Below are positions 25,291 to 34,515 of a DNA stretch of 64,000 bases, piece by piece. The translations under genes and the position numbers were made by a program. Below the pieces are notes generated by a model that saw only the letters and a list, made by a program, of their open reading frames with translations, had not been told where the DNA came from and ran no database searches. Every line of letters starts with the position of its first letter. Position 1 is the stretch's first letter. The stretch spans positions 62,001-126,000 of the forward strand of contig LUJO01000042.1 of assembly GCA_001689405.1 (NCBI GenBank), read 5' to 3'. Origin of the DNA: Candidatus Homeothermus arabinoxylanisolvens (GTDB lineage Bacteria > Bacteroidota > Bacteroidia > Bacteroidales > Muribaculaceae).

Positions 25291-26775
25291 ATGTATGACA
25301 GTATAGTAAAAAATATATCATACAGCGGTGACGACGAACAGATATTGTCGATACTTTATGAACGTATAACCGGTATATTTCCGGAAGCGGTGGTGCGTAT
25401 GCCGGGTGCAGGCTCTAACCGCAGGTATTACAGGCTGTCGGGAGTCATTGACGTTGTAGGTGTGTCAAGTGAGGATTTAACCGAGAACAACACGTTTATT
25501 TATCTTGACAGGGATTTTTATGCCAAGGGATTGCCTGTGCCGAAAGTCCTTGCATCGAGCGACTCCGGAGCGCATTATCTGGTGGAAGATCTCGGTGATG
25601 TGTCGCTGTTTGACTACATTTACCGCGGACGCGAAAGGGGAGAGTGGAATGACGAGATTATCGACATGCTTAAAAAAACGCTTGCCTCGTTGACCGACTT
25701 CCAGTGGTGCGGCATTGCCGGGCTTGATATAAACCGCCTTCCCGTGCCGGAGATGGACTATGTGTCAGTGTCATGGGACCTGAATTACTTTAAATACTGC
25801 TTCCTGTTGCCGTCGGGAGTGCGGTATAACGAGACTCTTCTTGAGAAGCAGTTTGACCGTCTTGCCACGGCGCTTCTTGAGGTGAAGTCTGACGTATTCA
25901 TGTATCGTGACTTCCAGTCGCGCAATGTCATGATAAAGGACGGCACTCCGTGGTTTATTGATTTTCAGGGCGGACGTCGCGGCCCGTGCTATTATGACGT
26001 AGCGTCTTTTTTGTGGCAGGCCAAGGCATCTTACCCCTCACGGTTGCGTGAGGAGCTGATAGCGGCTTATCTTGACAGCGCCAAGCGATATGCCGATATA
26101 GACAGGGCTGAATTCCGACGTCATCTTGATGACTTCGTGCTTTTCCGCCTGCTTCAGGTGCTCGGTGCCTACGGCTACCGGGGCAATTTCGAGGGTAAGA
26201 CGCATTTCGTTCAGAGTATACCCTATGCCCTTGAGAACGTAAAAGGTCTTGCGCCGAGGATCGAGTCGCGTTACGGCTATCTGTGTCAGCTCCTGCAGGA
26301 GGTGGCCGCTACGCCGCGTTACCGCAAGGTAGAGCCTGCCGACATGTTGACGGTGAAAGTGGCGAGCTTCGGCTACAAGCGTCACGGTATACCGCGTGAC
26401 ATAACGGGCAACGGGGGCGGCTTTGTCTTTGACTGCCGGGCGCTCCACAATCCCGGACGTTACGATGAGTACAAGAATCTGTCGGGACGCGACAGCGAGG
26501 TTATCGAATTTCTCGAAACGAAAAGCGACATAGCCGACTTCGTCGACGAGGCGTGCAGAATGGTCGGCCGGTCGGTGGCAGTGTATCGCGAACGAGGTTT
26601 CACCGACCTGATGGTAAGCTTCGGATGTACCGGCGGACAGCACCGCTCTGTCTATTGCGCTGACAGGCTGGCCCGCTATATACGCAAGACTTATCCCGAC
26701 GTACGTGTTGAGCTGACTCACTTTGAGCGCGGGATAAAGGAGACTTTTAATCCACGTCCTCCCCACCGCCAATGA
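25291..26775 (+). CDS. AmgK-like amino-sugar kinase fused to a RapZ C-terminal domain
   Basis: A 494-residue two-domain protein. Residues ~20-335 form an aminoglycoside-phosphotransferase-type kinase like AmgK, which phosphorylates MurNAc/GlcNAc at C1. Seen are PGAGSNRRYYRL (glycine loop), VFMYRDFQSRNVM (catalytic loop with Asp and Asn) and WFIDFQGGRRGPCYYDVAS (metal-binding Asp). Residues ~350-494 match the RapZ C-terminal domain, which in E. coli senses glucosamine-6-phosphate: VASFGYKRHGIPR, FVFDCRALHNPGR, and VSFGCTGGQHRSVY with its His/Arg, then ending IKETFNPR. The RapZ kinase-like N-terminal domain is absent. It overlaps murU by 4 bp, which supports a role in cell-wall recycling. The fusion is what is seen; sugar sensing is inference. 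Confidence 0.88.
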   Translation: MYDSIVKNISYSGDDEQILSILYERITGIFPEAVVRMPGAGSNRRYYRLSGVIDVVGVSSEDLTENNTFIYLDRDFYAKGLPVPKVLASSDSGAHYLVEDLGDVSLFDYIYRGRERGEWNDEIIDMLKKTLASLTDFQWCGIAGLDINRLPVPEMDYVSVSWDLNYFKYCFLLPSGVRYNETLLEKQFDRLATALLEVKSDVFMYRDFQSRNVMIKDGTPWFIDFQGGRRGPCYYDVASFLWQAKASYPSRLREELIAAYLDSAKRYADIDRAEFRRHLDDFVLFRLLQVLGAYGYRGNFEGKTHFVQSIPYALENVKGLAPRIESRYGYLCQLLQEVAATPRYRKVEPADMLTVKVASFGYKRHGIPRDITGNGGGFVFDCRALHNPGRYDEYKNLSGRDSEVIEFLETKSDIADFVDEACRMVGRSVAVYRERGFTDLMVSFGCTGGQHRSVYCADRLARYIRKTYPDVRVELTHFERGIKETFNPRPPHRQ

Positions 26776-27512
26776 AAGCCATGGTCTTTGCCGCCGGTTT
26801 AGGCACTCGGTTGCGTCCGTTGACCGACGACCGGCCCAAGGCGCTTGTCGAAGTCGACGGAGTGCCTGTGCTTCAGCGTGTCATCATGAACCTTATCCGT
26901 TTCGGATTTGATGACGTAGTCATAAATGTGCATCATTTTGCTGACAAAATAGAGCGTTTCCTTGAACGTAACGATAACTTCGGTATTGACATAACCGTAA
27001 GCGACGAGCGGCAGCTGCTGCTTGACACGGGAGGTGGCATTGCCGCCGCGTCGGAGTCGCTTGCCGGCGATGAGCCGTTTCTGGTACATAATGTCGACAT
27101 ACTTACCGATCTTGACCTCGGCAAGCTCTACCGCAGCCACTGCGAGTCGGGGGCTGATGCCACACTGCTGACATCGGATAGAGCTACGTCGCGTTATCTG
27201 CTTTTTGACCGGGAGAACCGTATGAAAGGCTGGACCAACGTATCGACGGGCGAGGTGCTTCCGTCAGGCTTGGATGTAGAGGGGCTTGTGAAGCGTGCGT
27301 TCGGAGGCATACATGTCATATCGCCGTCCATGCTGAAGCCGCTGTGCGCGTATGCCCCGCAACGGCCTTTTTCTATCGTGCCGTTTTATGTGAGCGTGTG
27401 CCGTGACATGTTTATAAAGAGTTATGAGCCCGACAGTGACTATTACTGGTTTGACATCGGGCGCCACAGCACTCTTGCCGCCGCCGTTGAGAGGCTTCGG
27501 CAAGGCAAGTGA
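26772..27512 (+). CDS. murU: MurU-type N-acetylmuramate-1-phosphate uridylyltransferase
   Basis: A 246-residue nucleotidyltransferase. The signature MVFAAGLGTRLRPLTDDRPKAL at the N-terminus holds the nucleotide-binding glycine loop and Lys. Further family features are VVINVHHFADKIE, LLLDTGGGIA, FLVHNVDILTDLDL (metal-binding Asp) and a late FDIGRHSTL. Its 4-bp overlap with the AmgK-like kinase gene makes the MurU assignment (UTP + MurNAc-1-P to UDP-MurNAc) more likely than a general sugar-1-phosphate transferase. This pathway bypasses de novo UDP-MurNAc synthesis. Confidence 0.87.
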   Translation: MKAMVFAAGLGTRLRPLTDDRPKALVEVDGVPVLQRVIMNLIRFGFDDVVINVHHFADKIERFLERNDNFGIDITVSDERQLLLDTGGGIAAASESLAGDEPFLVHNVDILTDLDLGKLYRSHCESGADATLLTSDRATSRYLLFDRENRMKGWTNVSTGEVLPSGLDVEGLVKRAFGGIHVISPSMLKPLCAYAPQRPFSIVPFYVSVCRDMFIKSYEPDSDYYWFDIGRHSTLAAAVERLRQGK

Positions 27513-27541
27513 CGATGCTTCCGCGCCGTTTATAATCTCTG

Positions 27542-30307
27542 TTATCTTACTGACACTTTATGGCTTACTCCGTCGGCCACCACTATGTATATGCCCGGTG
27601 CGAGTGAGTCAAGACGGTTTATGGCAAGGCCGTCGATAGTGAATACCTCGACTGTCTCACAGGCCCCGTCGATTGTTATCTCACCTATGCCTCCGCGTAC
27701 GTTGACGGTTGCCGTATTGTCCTGTATGTCGTCGATAGCCGTGACATCCTTGCTCGCATATATGGCAAAAGCTCCCGGAGCGAGGCGCACCGTATTGCCG
27801 TTTAGTTCGGGCGTGGTGCCGTGGCTGGCGCACAGCATCGTGTAGTCCGTGGCGCTTCCGGTAAAGGGTACGGCTACCGATAGGGTGCCTGTAGTACCGG
27901 GATTCACGACGCAATAAAGCTCACTGCTGCCGTCGGCCGATTTGACTGCTATCGAGTAGCCTGTCGACCAGTTGCCGCTGTTGCACTTCATTGTGGCTTT
28001 GGCCTCCTTGCCAAACAGTTGCGTATTGCTGTTGCGTATGTCGTTGAGCAGGGCGTATGTCTCTTTCAGGCCTGCGCGATATTCGTTGTCAAGGTATTTC
28101 CATACCACTTTCTTGGGCTTGGTCTCGTTGCCTCCGGTGCTTGTCTTGGTCGTTTCGTCGGCACCGAATTCCTGAAATTGCCATATCATGTGGGCACCCG
28201 GAGTCATGAGCATTACGGCAGCCACCGAACCGAGACGCCTCATGGTCATCTCCGTATTGCCTTTGACTCCCGTAGCTCCGTACCGGGCCACTTTGTAGGC
28301 CATGCGCTCCTCGTCGTGGCTCTCGGCATAGGATACGGTCGACCCGGCCGTGCGGCTGTCGTCGGGCGCATAGAAGCGGTTGAGGTTGCAGTCGCTGCTG
28401 TAGCCCATGGCAAACTGGCATGCCGCTTCGTTAATGTTGGCCCAGTTTATCTCGCCGTCCTGAGCCATTTCATTCTCTTCTTTGGCCGAGGCAAGGTTCT
28501 CGTTTATGAAGTATGCGTCGGGTTTAACCTCCTTCATGGCCGAGTGAAGCTCTTTCATGCGTGCCACTCGCGAAGCGTTGTAGGCGTTGGTCTTGGCATC
28601 GGTCACGCCTGAATACTTGTTGGTCGAGGAATTGTACGTGGCGTTGTAGCTGTCGTCGTTGCCGAGTCCTTTTACAAGGTCGAAGCGGAAACCGTCGACA
28701 TTGTAGGCTTCAAGCCAGTATTTTAGTACATCTTTAAACTGCTGCTGTACAAGCGGATTTTCCTGCTTCCAGTCATTGAGCACGCTGTATGCGTGGGGCG
28801 CCGAGGCATTGTAGAACGGATTTTTGGCCGGGGTATACATGAGCCACCACGGGTGCTGGCCGTCGGTCTGATTGAACACCACGTCGAGTATCACGGCCAT
28901 GCCGCGTTCATGTATGGCGTCAATAAGGCGCCGGTAGTCGTCGGGAGTGCCGTATGCCTTGTCAGGCGCGAAATAAAAGTTAGGATTGTAGCCCCATGAA
29001 TTGTTGCCGTTAAACTCCATTATCGGCATCAACTCGATAGCATTTACGCCGAGCGACTGGAGGTAGTCGAGTTTTTCCATCACTCCGGCTATTGTGCCGT
29101 TGCCGTCGGCTTTGCCTTCGGTGCCGGTAAAGTCACGTATAAGAAGCTCGTATATGACAAGGCGGTCCTGCTGAACACCTTTGAAATTCTTTACTTTCCA
29201 GTCGTAATCGTCTATTGCCGAGTTGTAGACCGCCACGCAGGTATTGTCGACGTATGCCGACGGATACTCGGGCATGTCGGGAAATACCGACGCAGGTATA
29301 TATTTGTCGTTCCACGGGTCGAGTACAAGTCGGGCATACGGGTCGCCCACATTCTTACCGTCGATGTTGTAATAATATATATAGTCGGTGTTTTCTTTAA
29401 GGCCGCTTACGGTCCACCAGAAGTAGCGGTTGCCTTCATAATCGCAATAGTATGTGTCGGCCGACGGAGCGTAGCTGTTCCACTGGCCGCACAGACTCGC
29501 TTTTGTCTTGCCGGGTGCCGCTATGCAGAATGTCACGTCGCCGTTGGCGGCTCTTGATGCTCCCATTCGGGGTGTACCGCCGGGATACGGCTTTTCTACC
29601 GGAGAATTGGGCCATACGTAGGTTACGGTTTCCTCTTTTGTCACACCGCGGCATGTGGCCCGTGCAGTCACGGTGGTCGTGCCTGTGGCGGTTATGTTCA
29701 TGGAGTAGGAGAGTGACTTGGCTGCGGTGGCTGTTTTTTTCTCGGAGCCGTTGACCGTAAGGCTTATGTCGGAGTTTTCTGTCGTATTGACTGTAAAATT
29801 GACTTGGGCGGGACCGCTCAGCAGTCCGGGTGTCACAGACGGTGTCATGACCATCACAAATTCACCGGCCGGATATACATTGACAAATATGTCGCCTCCG
29901 TTTTCGGTTTTACCCTCTTTGGAGCCTGTGGCGTTTCTGAATACAAAAGCCAGACGCTCCACACTCTCACCTGCGGTGAGGCCGTAATACTCCTTTATGC
30001 CGGGCAACGTTAATTCCCATGTATCGGCGCTTTTATATGTCAGCTTGTATTTTGCGCTGTTGTCAAGCCATGCGGGAGCATGCGACCACTCGTTCTGTCC
30101 TTTTAGTATGACGCCGGTGTGCGCATAGACAGGGGTCGATGCGGTTAGTCCCGCCAGTCCCCGGTTGCCTTGGTCGGCATGAAATGTTATGACAATCGGT
30201 GCGCTGTTTTCTTGAATAATGGCAGGTGTGGTGGTGACAACCTGTGCATGAAGTCCCATACACGACACTGTCAACAGAGCACAAAGCATAAAGTAAAGAT
30301 GTCTCAT
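27542..30307 (-). CDS. Secreted GH13 alpha-amylase-family glycosidase
   Basis: A 921-residue exported enzyme, probably acting on alpha-glucans. From MRHLYFMLCALLTVSCMGLHA (ATG 30307; the longer frame from 30334 places codons before the signal peptide) it has an N-terminal starch-binding-like/E-set region. The GH13 barrel shows VILDVVFNQTDG, GFRFDLVKGLG (nucleophile Asp), AYFINENLAS (acid-base Glu) and YAESHDEERMAY (stabilising Asp). The last ~50 residues (VEVFTIDGLAINRLDSLAPG then IYIVVADG) resemble a type IX secretion-type sorting tail. It is monocistronic and convergent with murU. Confidence 0.9.
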   Translation of the reverse strand: MRHLYFMLCALLTVSCMGLHAQVVTTTPAIIQENSAPIVITFHADQGNRGLAGLTASTPVYAHTGVILKGQNEWSHAPAWLDNSAKYKLTYKSADTWELTLPGIKEYYGLTAGESVERLAFVFRNATGSKEGKTENGGDIFVNVYPAGEFVMVMTPSVTPGLLSGPAQVNFTVNTTENSDISLTVNGSEKKTATAAKSLSYSMNITATGTTTVTARATCRGVTKEETVTYVWPNSPVEKPYPGGTPRMGASRAANGDVTFCIAAPGKTKASLCGQWNSYAPSADTYYCDYEGNRYFWWTVSGLKENTDYIYYYNIDGKNVGDPYARLVLDPWNDKYIPASVFPDMPEYPSAYVDNTCVAVYNSAIDDYDWKVKNFKGVQQDRLVIYELLIRDFTGTEGKADGNGTIAGVMEKLDYLQSLGVNAIELMPIMEFNGNNSWGYNPNFYFAPDKAYGTPDDYRRLIDAIHERGMAVILDVVFNQTDGQHPWWLMYTPAKNPFYNASAPHAYSVLNDWKQENPLVQQQFKDVLKYWLEAYNVDGFRFDLVKGLGNDDSYNATYNSSTNKYSGVTDAKTNAYNASRVARMKELHSAMKEVKPDAYFINENLASAKEENEMAQDGEINWANINEAACQFAMGYSSDCNLNRFYAPDDSRTAGSTVSYAESHDEERMAYKVARYGATGVKGNTEMTMRRLGSVAAVMLMTPGAHMIWQFQEFGADETTKTSTGGNETKPKKVVWKYLDNEYRAGLKETYALLNDIRNSNTQLFGKEAKATMKCNSGNWSTGYSIAVKSADGSSELYCVVNPGTTGTLSVAVPFTGSATDYTMLCASHGTTPELNGNTVRLAPGAFAIYASKDVTAIDDIQDNTATVNVRGGIGEITIDGACETVEVFTIDGLAINRLDSLAPGIYIVVADGVSHKVSVR

Positions 30308-30448
30308 AAAAACGCTATAAGAATTTGTGTACAACTATCAAAGTGCAAATTTGGCCAAATAATATGATTTTACAAAACCAAAAGTGTTGTTTTACAACAT
30401 AAACGGCCGAATGTTTTTAACAGGTACGCGAGTTCATAAGAATCTTTA

Positions 30449-31681
30449 TCATCTGTTGCCGAGAGTGAAGCGCAGACCTACATTTATATTGAAGTTAAGC
30501 GGCTTGTCGCTGTATATGGTCCTGACGTCGGAGCCGTTGTCGAAATAATAGCTTATGCCGGGTTCCGCGTACAGCCCTACCGCCTCGGAGAGGTTGCACT
30601 GCACGCCTGCCGATGCGTTTGCCGACCATTGAAGCGGTTTTACAGTCAGGTGTTCTGACGTGGATTGCGCATTGCTGTTGAGTGAACAGTTTTTATTGAA
30701 TTTGCCCGATACGCATTTTTCTGCAAGGAATCCTCCTGACGCGTAAAGGTCAACGGCCTTCCAAGAAAATATGCGGTACTTGATATTGACCGGAATGCCT
30801 ATGTAATGCAACTCCTGCTTGCCCGAGCAGTTGTAGTTGTCGCCTGTCTGATTTATATCCGATGCAAGATAGGTATAGGTAAGTCCGCTTTCCACAGCAA
30901 GTCGGTCGGTTATGTCGTATGACACCGATATACCTGTCCTTACAGGCAGATGATGGTCTGTTTCGGTATCGACCTCCTGTCTTTTATTGAGAATCAGCAT
31001 GTCTAAATAGTGACTGCCGTCCAAGTAATCGTCAGAGGGGCCTAACGCGCTCAAAGTGCCGGAAAAGAAGTCCTTGCGGTTTGATGTGTTGCCTAAGATG
31101 CCCGATGAGTGTACGCTTACCGATACACGGCTGCGGGAGCGGGTATGTATGACGGCATCGGCATGTGCCAAGTTGCGGTAGGTCTTACGGTCGGTGTTCT
31201 GTCGCGGCGCCGCACTATCGGTCTGTGGACTTGGACGTTCGGCATTGCCCGCTGTCGTTATTTTCTTCTCCTCTTCTTCTTCCGGGCAGGCCGTTATCGT
31301 TTCGGGTTCTGCGGTAAAGGAAGCCTTGGTCGGAGTCGTTTTATTTTCAGCAGGTGCCGTTAACTCGGCAGTCTCGTGTTTTTCAGCCTTTTTCTCTTCA
31401 ACAGGTTGGCTGTAAGCGGTTATCGGGCTTGTGTCCTGCGGTATGTTGAGGTCGGGCGTGTTTTTATAAAAAAGGGTGCCCGTGAGCAAGACTATGGCTA
31501 TGACGGCAGCGGCGGCGCCGATACGCTTTGTCCATGCAATTATGGCATGACGATGCCGGTTGCGTCGTGAAATCCGGTCAAGCGCGCCTGACGCTTCGAT
31601 ATCGTCCCAAAGTCCGTCGGGTTCGTCGATATTGATGTCGGCCATTCGGTCATGTATGTCTTTAAGCCAGTTGTCTTTCAT
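30449..31681 (-). CDS. Membrane-anchored protein with C-terminal barrel-like domain, ECF sigma partner
   Basis: A 410-residue protein. Residues 1-50 are cytosolic (DIHDRMADINIDEPDGLWDDIE), residues ~51-70 are one membrane helix (IGAAAAVIAIVLLTGTLFY), then a low-complexity Glu/Thr/Pro-rich linker. From ~200 comes a beta-rich domain similar to porT/outer-membrane beta-barrel proteins, ending FNINVGLRFTLGNR. It overlaps the sigma factor gene by 4 bp, so the cytosolic N-terminus probably acts as an anti-sigma domain. How a barrel-like part is placed relative to the inner-membrane helix is unresolved. Confidence 0.72.
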   Translation of the reverse strand: MKDNWLKDIHDRMADINIDEPDGLWDDIEASGALDRISRRNRHRHAIIAWTKRIGAAAAVIAIVLLTGTLFYKNTPDLNIPQDTSPITAYSQPVEEKKAEKHETAELTAPAENKTTPTKASFTAEPETITACPEEEEEKKITTAGNAERPSPQTDSAAPRQNTDRKTYRNLAHADAVIHTRSRSRVSVSVHSSGILGNTSNRKDFFSGTLSALGPSDDYLDGSHYLDMLILNKRQEVDTETDHHLPVRTGISVSYDITDRLAVESGLTYTYLASDINQTGDNYNCSGKQELHYIGIPVNIKYRIFSWKAVDLYASGGFLAEKCVSGKFNKNCSLNSNAQSTSEHLTVKPLQWSANASAGVQCNLSEAVGLYAEPGISYYFDNGSDVRTIYSDKPLNFNINVGLRFTLGNR

Positions 31682-32241
31682 AATTCACGAGCGTTTTGAA
31701 ATTGTCTTATTTTGGCAGCGAGCATGTTTTTGGCCCGATGCAGCTGCGATGCGGAAGTGCTTTCTCCGATGTTGAGAAGCCGGGCTATCTCTTTATGGCT
31801 TTTGCCCTCGACCACATACAGGTTGAATATCGTGCGGTAACCGTCGGGAAGTTGTCGTATCATGTCGAAAATGACCTGCGACGGTATACAGTCAAGGTCA
31901 GGCTCTTCGTCGGCTATGTCGTCGGCTGTCTCCGCAAGGTCGGTAAATTCGAGCCGGTTGTTTTTGTTGATGAACTTCAAGGTCTCGTTCACGACGATTT
32001 TTGTAAGCCAGCTTTTAAGGGTGCCTCCTCCTCGGTATTCATAAGAGTCAAGTGTAGAAAAGATTTTCAGAAAACTGTCCTGAAGTATGTCTTTCACATC
32101 TTCGGAGTTGGTGATATAACGCGAACAAACGGCAGTGAGATATCTGACATATAACTTGTATACTGATCTCAATGCCGTTGTGTCGCCTTCTTTTGCCCGG
32201 CGCACCAGTAATTGTTCGTTGTCGACAGTTTCTGAAGTCAT
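31678..32241 (-). CDS. ECF-family RNA polymerase sigma factor
   Basis: A 187-residue extracytoplasmic-function sigma factor. Region 2 includes EDVKDILQDSFLKIFSTLDSYE and the DNA-melting segment LKSWLTKIVVNETLKFI. Region 4 is YVVEGKSHKEIARLLNIGES followed by a helix-turn-helix (ASQLHRAKNML) for -35 recognition. It overlaps its downstream partner by 4 bp. No autoregulated -35/-10 could be assigned; the upstream spacer contains two strong hairpins. Confidence 0.93.
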   Translation of the reverse strand: MTSETVDNEQLLVRRAKEGDTTALRSVYKLYVRYLTAVCSRYITNSEDVKDILQDSFLKIFSTLDSYEYRGGGTLKSWLTKIVVNETLKFINKNNRLEFTDLAETADDIADEEPDLDCIPSQVIFDMIRQLPDGYRTIFNLYVVEGKSHKEIARLLNIGESTSASQLHRAKNMLAAKIRQFQNAREL

Positions 32242-32254
32242 TCCGATAACTGTT

Positions 32255-32301
32255 GCATCCCGATTGCCCGGGATGCGGATTCCACACGTTGCGGAATCCG
32301 C
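32255..32301. terminator. Two adjoining perfect hairpins between NigD-like and sigma factor genes
   Basis: GCATCCCG (32255-32262) pairs with CGGGATGC (32269-32276), and GCGGATTCC (32275-32283) pairs with GGAATCCGC (32293-32301), sharing two bases. The second is followed on the plus strand by TTTTT. As both flanking genes are on the minus strand it most likely ends the nigD transcript; it could also lie in the sigma operon leader. Confidence 0.55.
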
Positions 32302-32341
32302 TTTTTCCCGACATCGGTGCTGTTTTCACAGATTGGATATG

Positions 32342-33070
32342 TTACTGTATATTAACGGATAAATCTCCGTCTTTATTATATTGGGGCTTCGTGTATATCT
32401 CGTTTCGCATTCCCACTTCAAACTCGGCCGATTTTTTCCCCGTAAAAGAGGTCCAGTTTAATTTTATTTTTAATACATCATCACCGGAGTTGCCGAACTC
32501 TTTGAGATTAAATGCTATCAGTGCATCGCCGCGTCGTATAGCCGCATCGCCGTGTGCGTTGTGGCGTAATTCAAATTCCAGCGGATTCTCCGGATTCACA
32601 TCCGACAGCAGGTTGATCTCATGCTTTATGTTGGAGTAGCCCCATAATGTGCGCAGACGCAGCGTCAGATAGCCGTCTTCGCCGATTGTCACCCAGTCCT
32701 TCACTATTTCTATCGGGTCGTTGCCTATCTCCTCGTTGTCGGCAGCGGCCAATATCGGTTTCTTGGTGCGTATGCTGTCAATCCAGTTGATGTGTACTCT
32801 TTTCATACCGGAATAGGTATCTACCTCATCATAATTTACGAGCGCGCGCACTTCCTTATTGCCGAAAGGTGATTTTGTCATGTTGGAAGGGTAGAGGCCG
32901 GTCTTCTCATCGAGGTACATCATAAAAGACCCGTCGTCATAAGGCGTTACGGTCACCAACGCCGTGGGACGCACTACTTCATACGAGTCATCATCGTCAA
33001 GACACGACTGAAGTGTAGCCGAAAGAAACAATGCTCCTGTAATGATAACAAAAGGTTTAAAAATTTTCAT
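32342..33070 (-). CDS. NigD-like lipoprotein
   Basis: A 242-residue Bacteroidota lipoprotein of the NigD family. Its signal MKIFKPFVIITGALFLSAT leads to the lipobox LQSCLDDDDSYE. NigD-like features are an N-terminal strand TALVTVTPYDDGSFMMYLDE, a middle block on ALVNYDEV and INWIDSIRTKKP, and the C-terminal domain starting at DGYLTLRLRTLWG. The frame extends to 33169, but ATG 33070 starts the signal peptide. Function in surface or stress biology is not established. Confidence 0.86.
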   Translation of the reverse strand: MKIFKPFVIITGALFLSATLQSCLDDDDSYEVVRPTALVTVTPYDDGSFMMYLDEKTGLYPSNMTKSPFGNKEVRALVNYDEVDTYSGMKRVHINWIDSIRTKKPILAAADNEEIGNDPIEIVKDWVTIGEDGYLTLRLRTLWGYSNIKHEINLLSDVNPENPLEFELRHNAHGDAAIRRGDALIAFNLKEFGNSGDDVLKIKLNWTSFTGKKSAEFEVGMRNEIYTKPQYNKDGDLSVNIQ

Positions 33071-33075
33071 AAATT

Positions 33076-33083
33076 CAAATATA
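33076..33083 (-). promoter_or_regulatory. -7 promoter box close to the NigD-like start
   Basis: TATATTTG on the minus strand matches TAnnTTTG only 5 bp from the ATG, so a transcript from here would be nearly leaderless. It may be chance. Confidence 0.3.
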
Positions 33084-33178
33084 TATTTTATAGGTTTATA
33101 TCGTCTATATAATCCGTCCTCCCGGAGAATCTTGCATGTATAAATGTTAAATATTGTGATTTGTCGCATTTTATTTAG

Positions 33179-33186
33179 TAAGTTTG
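33179..33186 (+). promoter_or_regulatory. -7 promoter box for the glycosyltransferase-SpoIID-ampG operon
   Basis: TAAGTTTG, 6 bp before the ATG at 33193, fits TAnnTTTG; the leader would be very short. Confidence 0.4.
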
Positions 33187-33192
33187 TGTATT

Positions 33193-34515
33193 ATGATTGA
33201 AATTGATTTTTTATGCTCAGGTGGCGAGCTTCTGTCGTTGTGTGAAGGCTTGTCGACCGAATATGTGATATTGAAGAAGCGTGGAAGCCGCGTGGCTCTG
33301 ATGCCCGGCGCCCTGCACCGTATGCGGCAGGTGGCCGCTATGACGGGGGCGGCAATGGTGTATGCCGATTATACCGAGGTTCTTGCCGACGGCGGTTTAG
33401 CGGCGCATCCTCTGATTGACCGGCAACCGGGGTCGCTCCGCGATGACTTCGATTTCGGCCACGTGATGTGTATTGAACGGCGTGCATTGGAGAGTGCGCT
33501 CGGAGCGCTGAGGCGCGATTACAGGTATGCGGCGTTTTATGCTTTGTGGCTGGCTCTGTCGCGTCAGGGAGCGGTCGTGCATATCAATGAACCGTTGTAC
33601 AAGGTAGAATGGAGTGACGATGCCGTGTCGCAGTTTGATTACGTCAATCCCCGTAACCGCGATGTGCAGATTGAGATGGAGGAGGCCTGCACCGACCATC
33701 TGAAAGCTGTTGACGCATACATCGATGCCGCCACCGCTGCATCGGTGGAGTTTTCCGACAACTTGCCTGTGGAGGCTTCGGTCGTGATACCTGTTCGTAA
33801 CCGTGCCGCTACCATAGCCGATGCCGTAAGGAGCGCTTTGAATCAGAAGACGGCTTTCAGCTACAACATCATTGTAGTCGACAATCGGTCGACCGACGGT
33901 ACGACCGAGATTTTGACCCGGTTATCGGCACAGGAGCCCAAGATTATACATATAGTACCCGATATCGAGGGGCTCGGCATAGGCGGATGCTGGAATATGG
34001 CGCTGGAGTCGGAGCACTGCGGACGGTTTGCCGTACAGCTTGACAGCGATGACCTGTATGAGTCGCCTGACACATTGCAGACCATAGTCGATAAATTTTA
34101 TGAGCGGCGGTGTGCGATGGTGGTCGGTGCTTACACGCTGACCGATATAAATAAAAATGTCATATCGCCGGGACTTATATCGCACAACGAGTGGACCGAT
34201 GGCAACGGCCGAAACAATGCCTTGCGTATCAACGGGTTCGGTGCCCCTCGGGCATTCTACACGCCCATAGCGCGTGAGCTGCGGTTTCCCGATACGTCAT
34301 ACGGCGAGGATTATGCAATGGCTCTTGCCGTGTCGCGCGGATATAAGGTGGGACGCATATACGAGTCGCTTTATCTGTGCCGCCGTTGGGAGGGCAATTC
34401 CGACGCATCGCTGTCGCTTGAGGCGCTCAACCGCAATAATTTCTACAAAGACCGTATAAGGTCATGGGAGCTGTCGGCCCGAATAAAATTAAACAGCGAG
34501 CGCGATGAAAAATAA
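33193..34515 (+). CDS. Family 2 glycosyltransferase with N-terminal extension
   Basis: A 440-residue protein. The GT2 (GT-A fold) domain starts near residue 190: EASVVIPVRNRAATIADAV, then IIVVDNRSTDGTTEIL (nucleotide-binding Asp) and AVQLDSDDLYESPDTL (DxD metal motif). The first ~185 residues are a distinct domain with some GT2-like traces (MVYADYTEV near residue 55). The in-frame ATG at 33184 is 3 codons upstream; ATG 33193 (MIEIDFLCSGG) is chosen. It overlaps the SpoIID gene by 11 bp and heads a three-gene operon with AmpG-like permease. Confidence 0.85.
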   Translation: MIEIDFLCSGGELLSLCEGLSTEYVILKKRGSRVALMPGALHRMRQVAAMTGAAMVYADYTEVLADGGLAAHPLIDRQPGSLRDDFDFGHVMCIERRALESALGALRRDYRYAAFYALWLALSRQGAVVHINEPLYKVEWSDDAVSQFDYVNPRNRDVQIEMEEACTDHLKAVDAYIDAATAASVEFSDNLPVEASVVIPVRNRAATIADAVRSALNQKTAFSYNIIVVDNRSTDGTTEILTRLSAQEPKIIHIVPDIEGLGIGGCWNMALESEHCGRFAVQLDSDDLYESPDTLQTIVDKFYERRCAMVVGAYTLTDINKNVISPGLISHNEWTDGNGRNNALRINGFGAPRAFYTPIARELRFPDTSYGEDYAMALAVSRGYKVGRIYESLYLCRRWEGNSDASLSLEALNRNNFYKDRIRSWELSARIKLNSERDEK

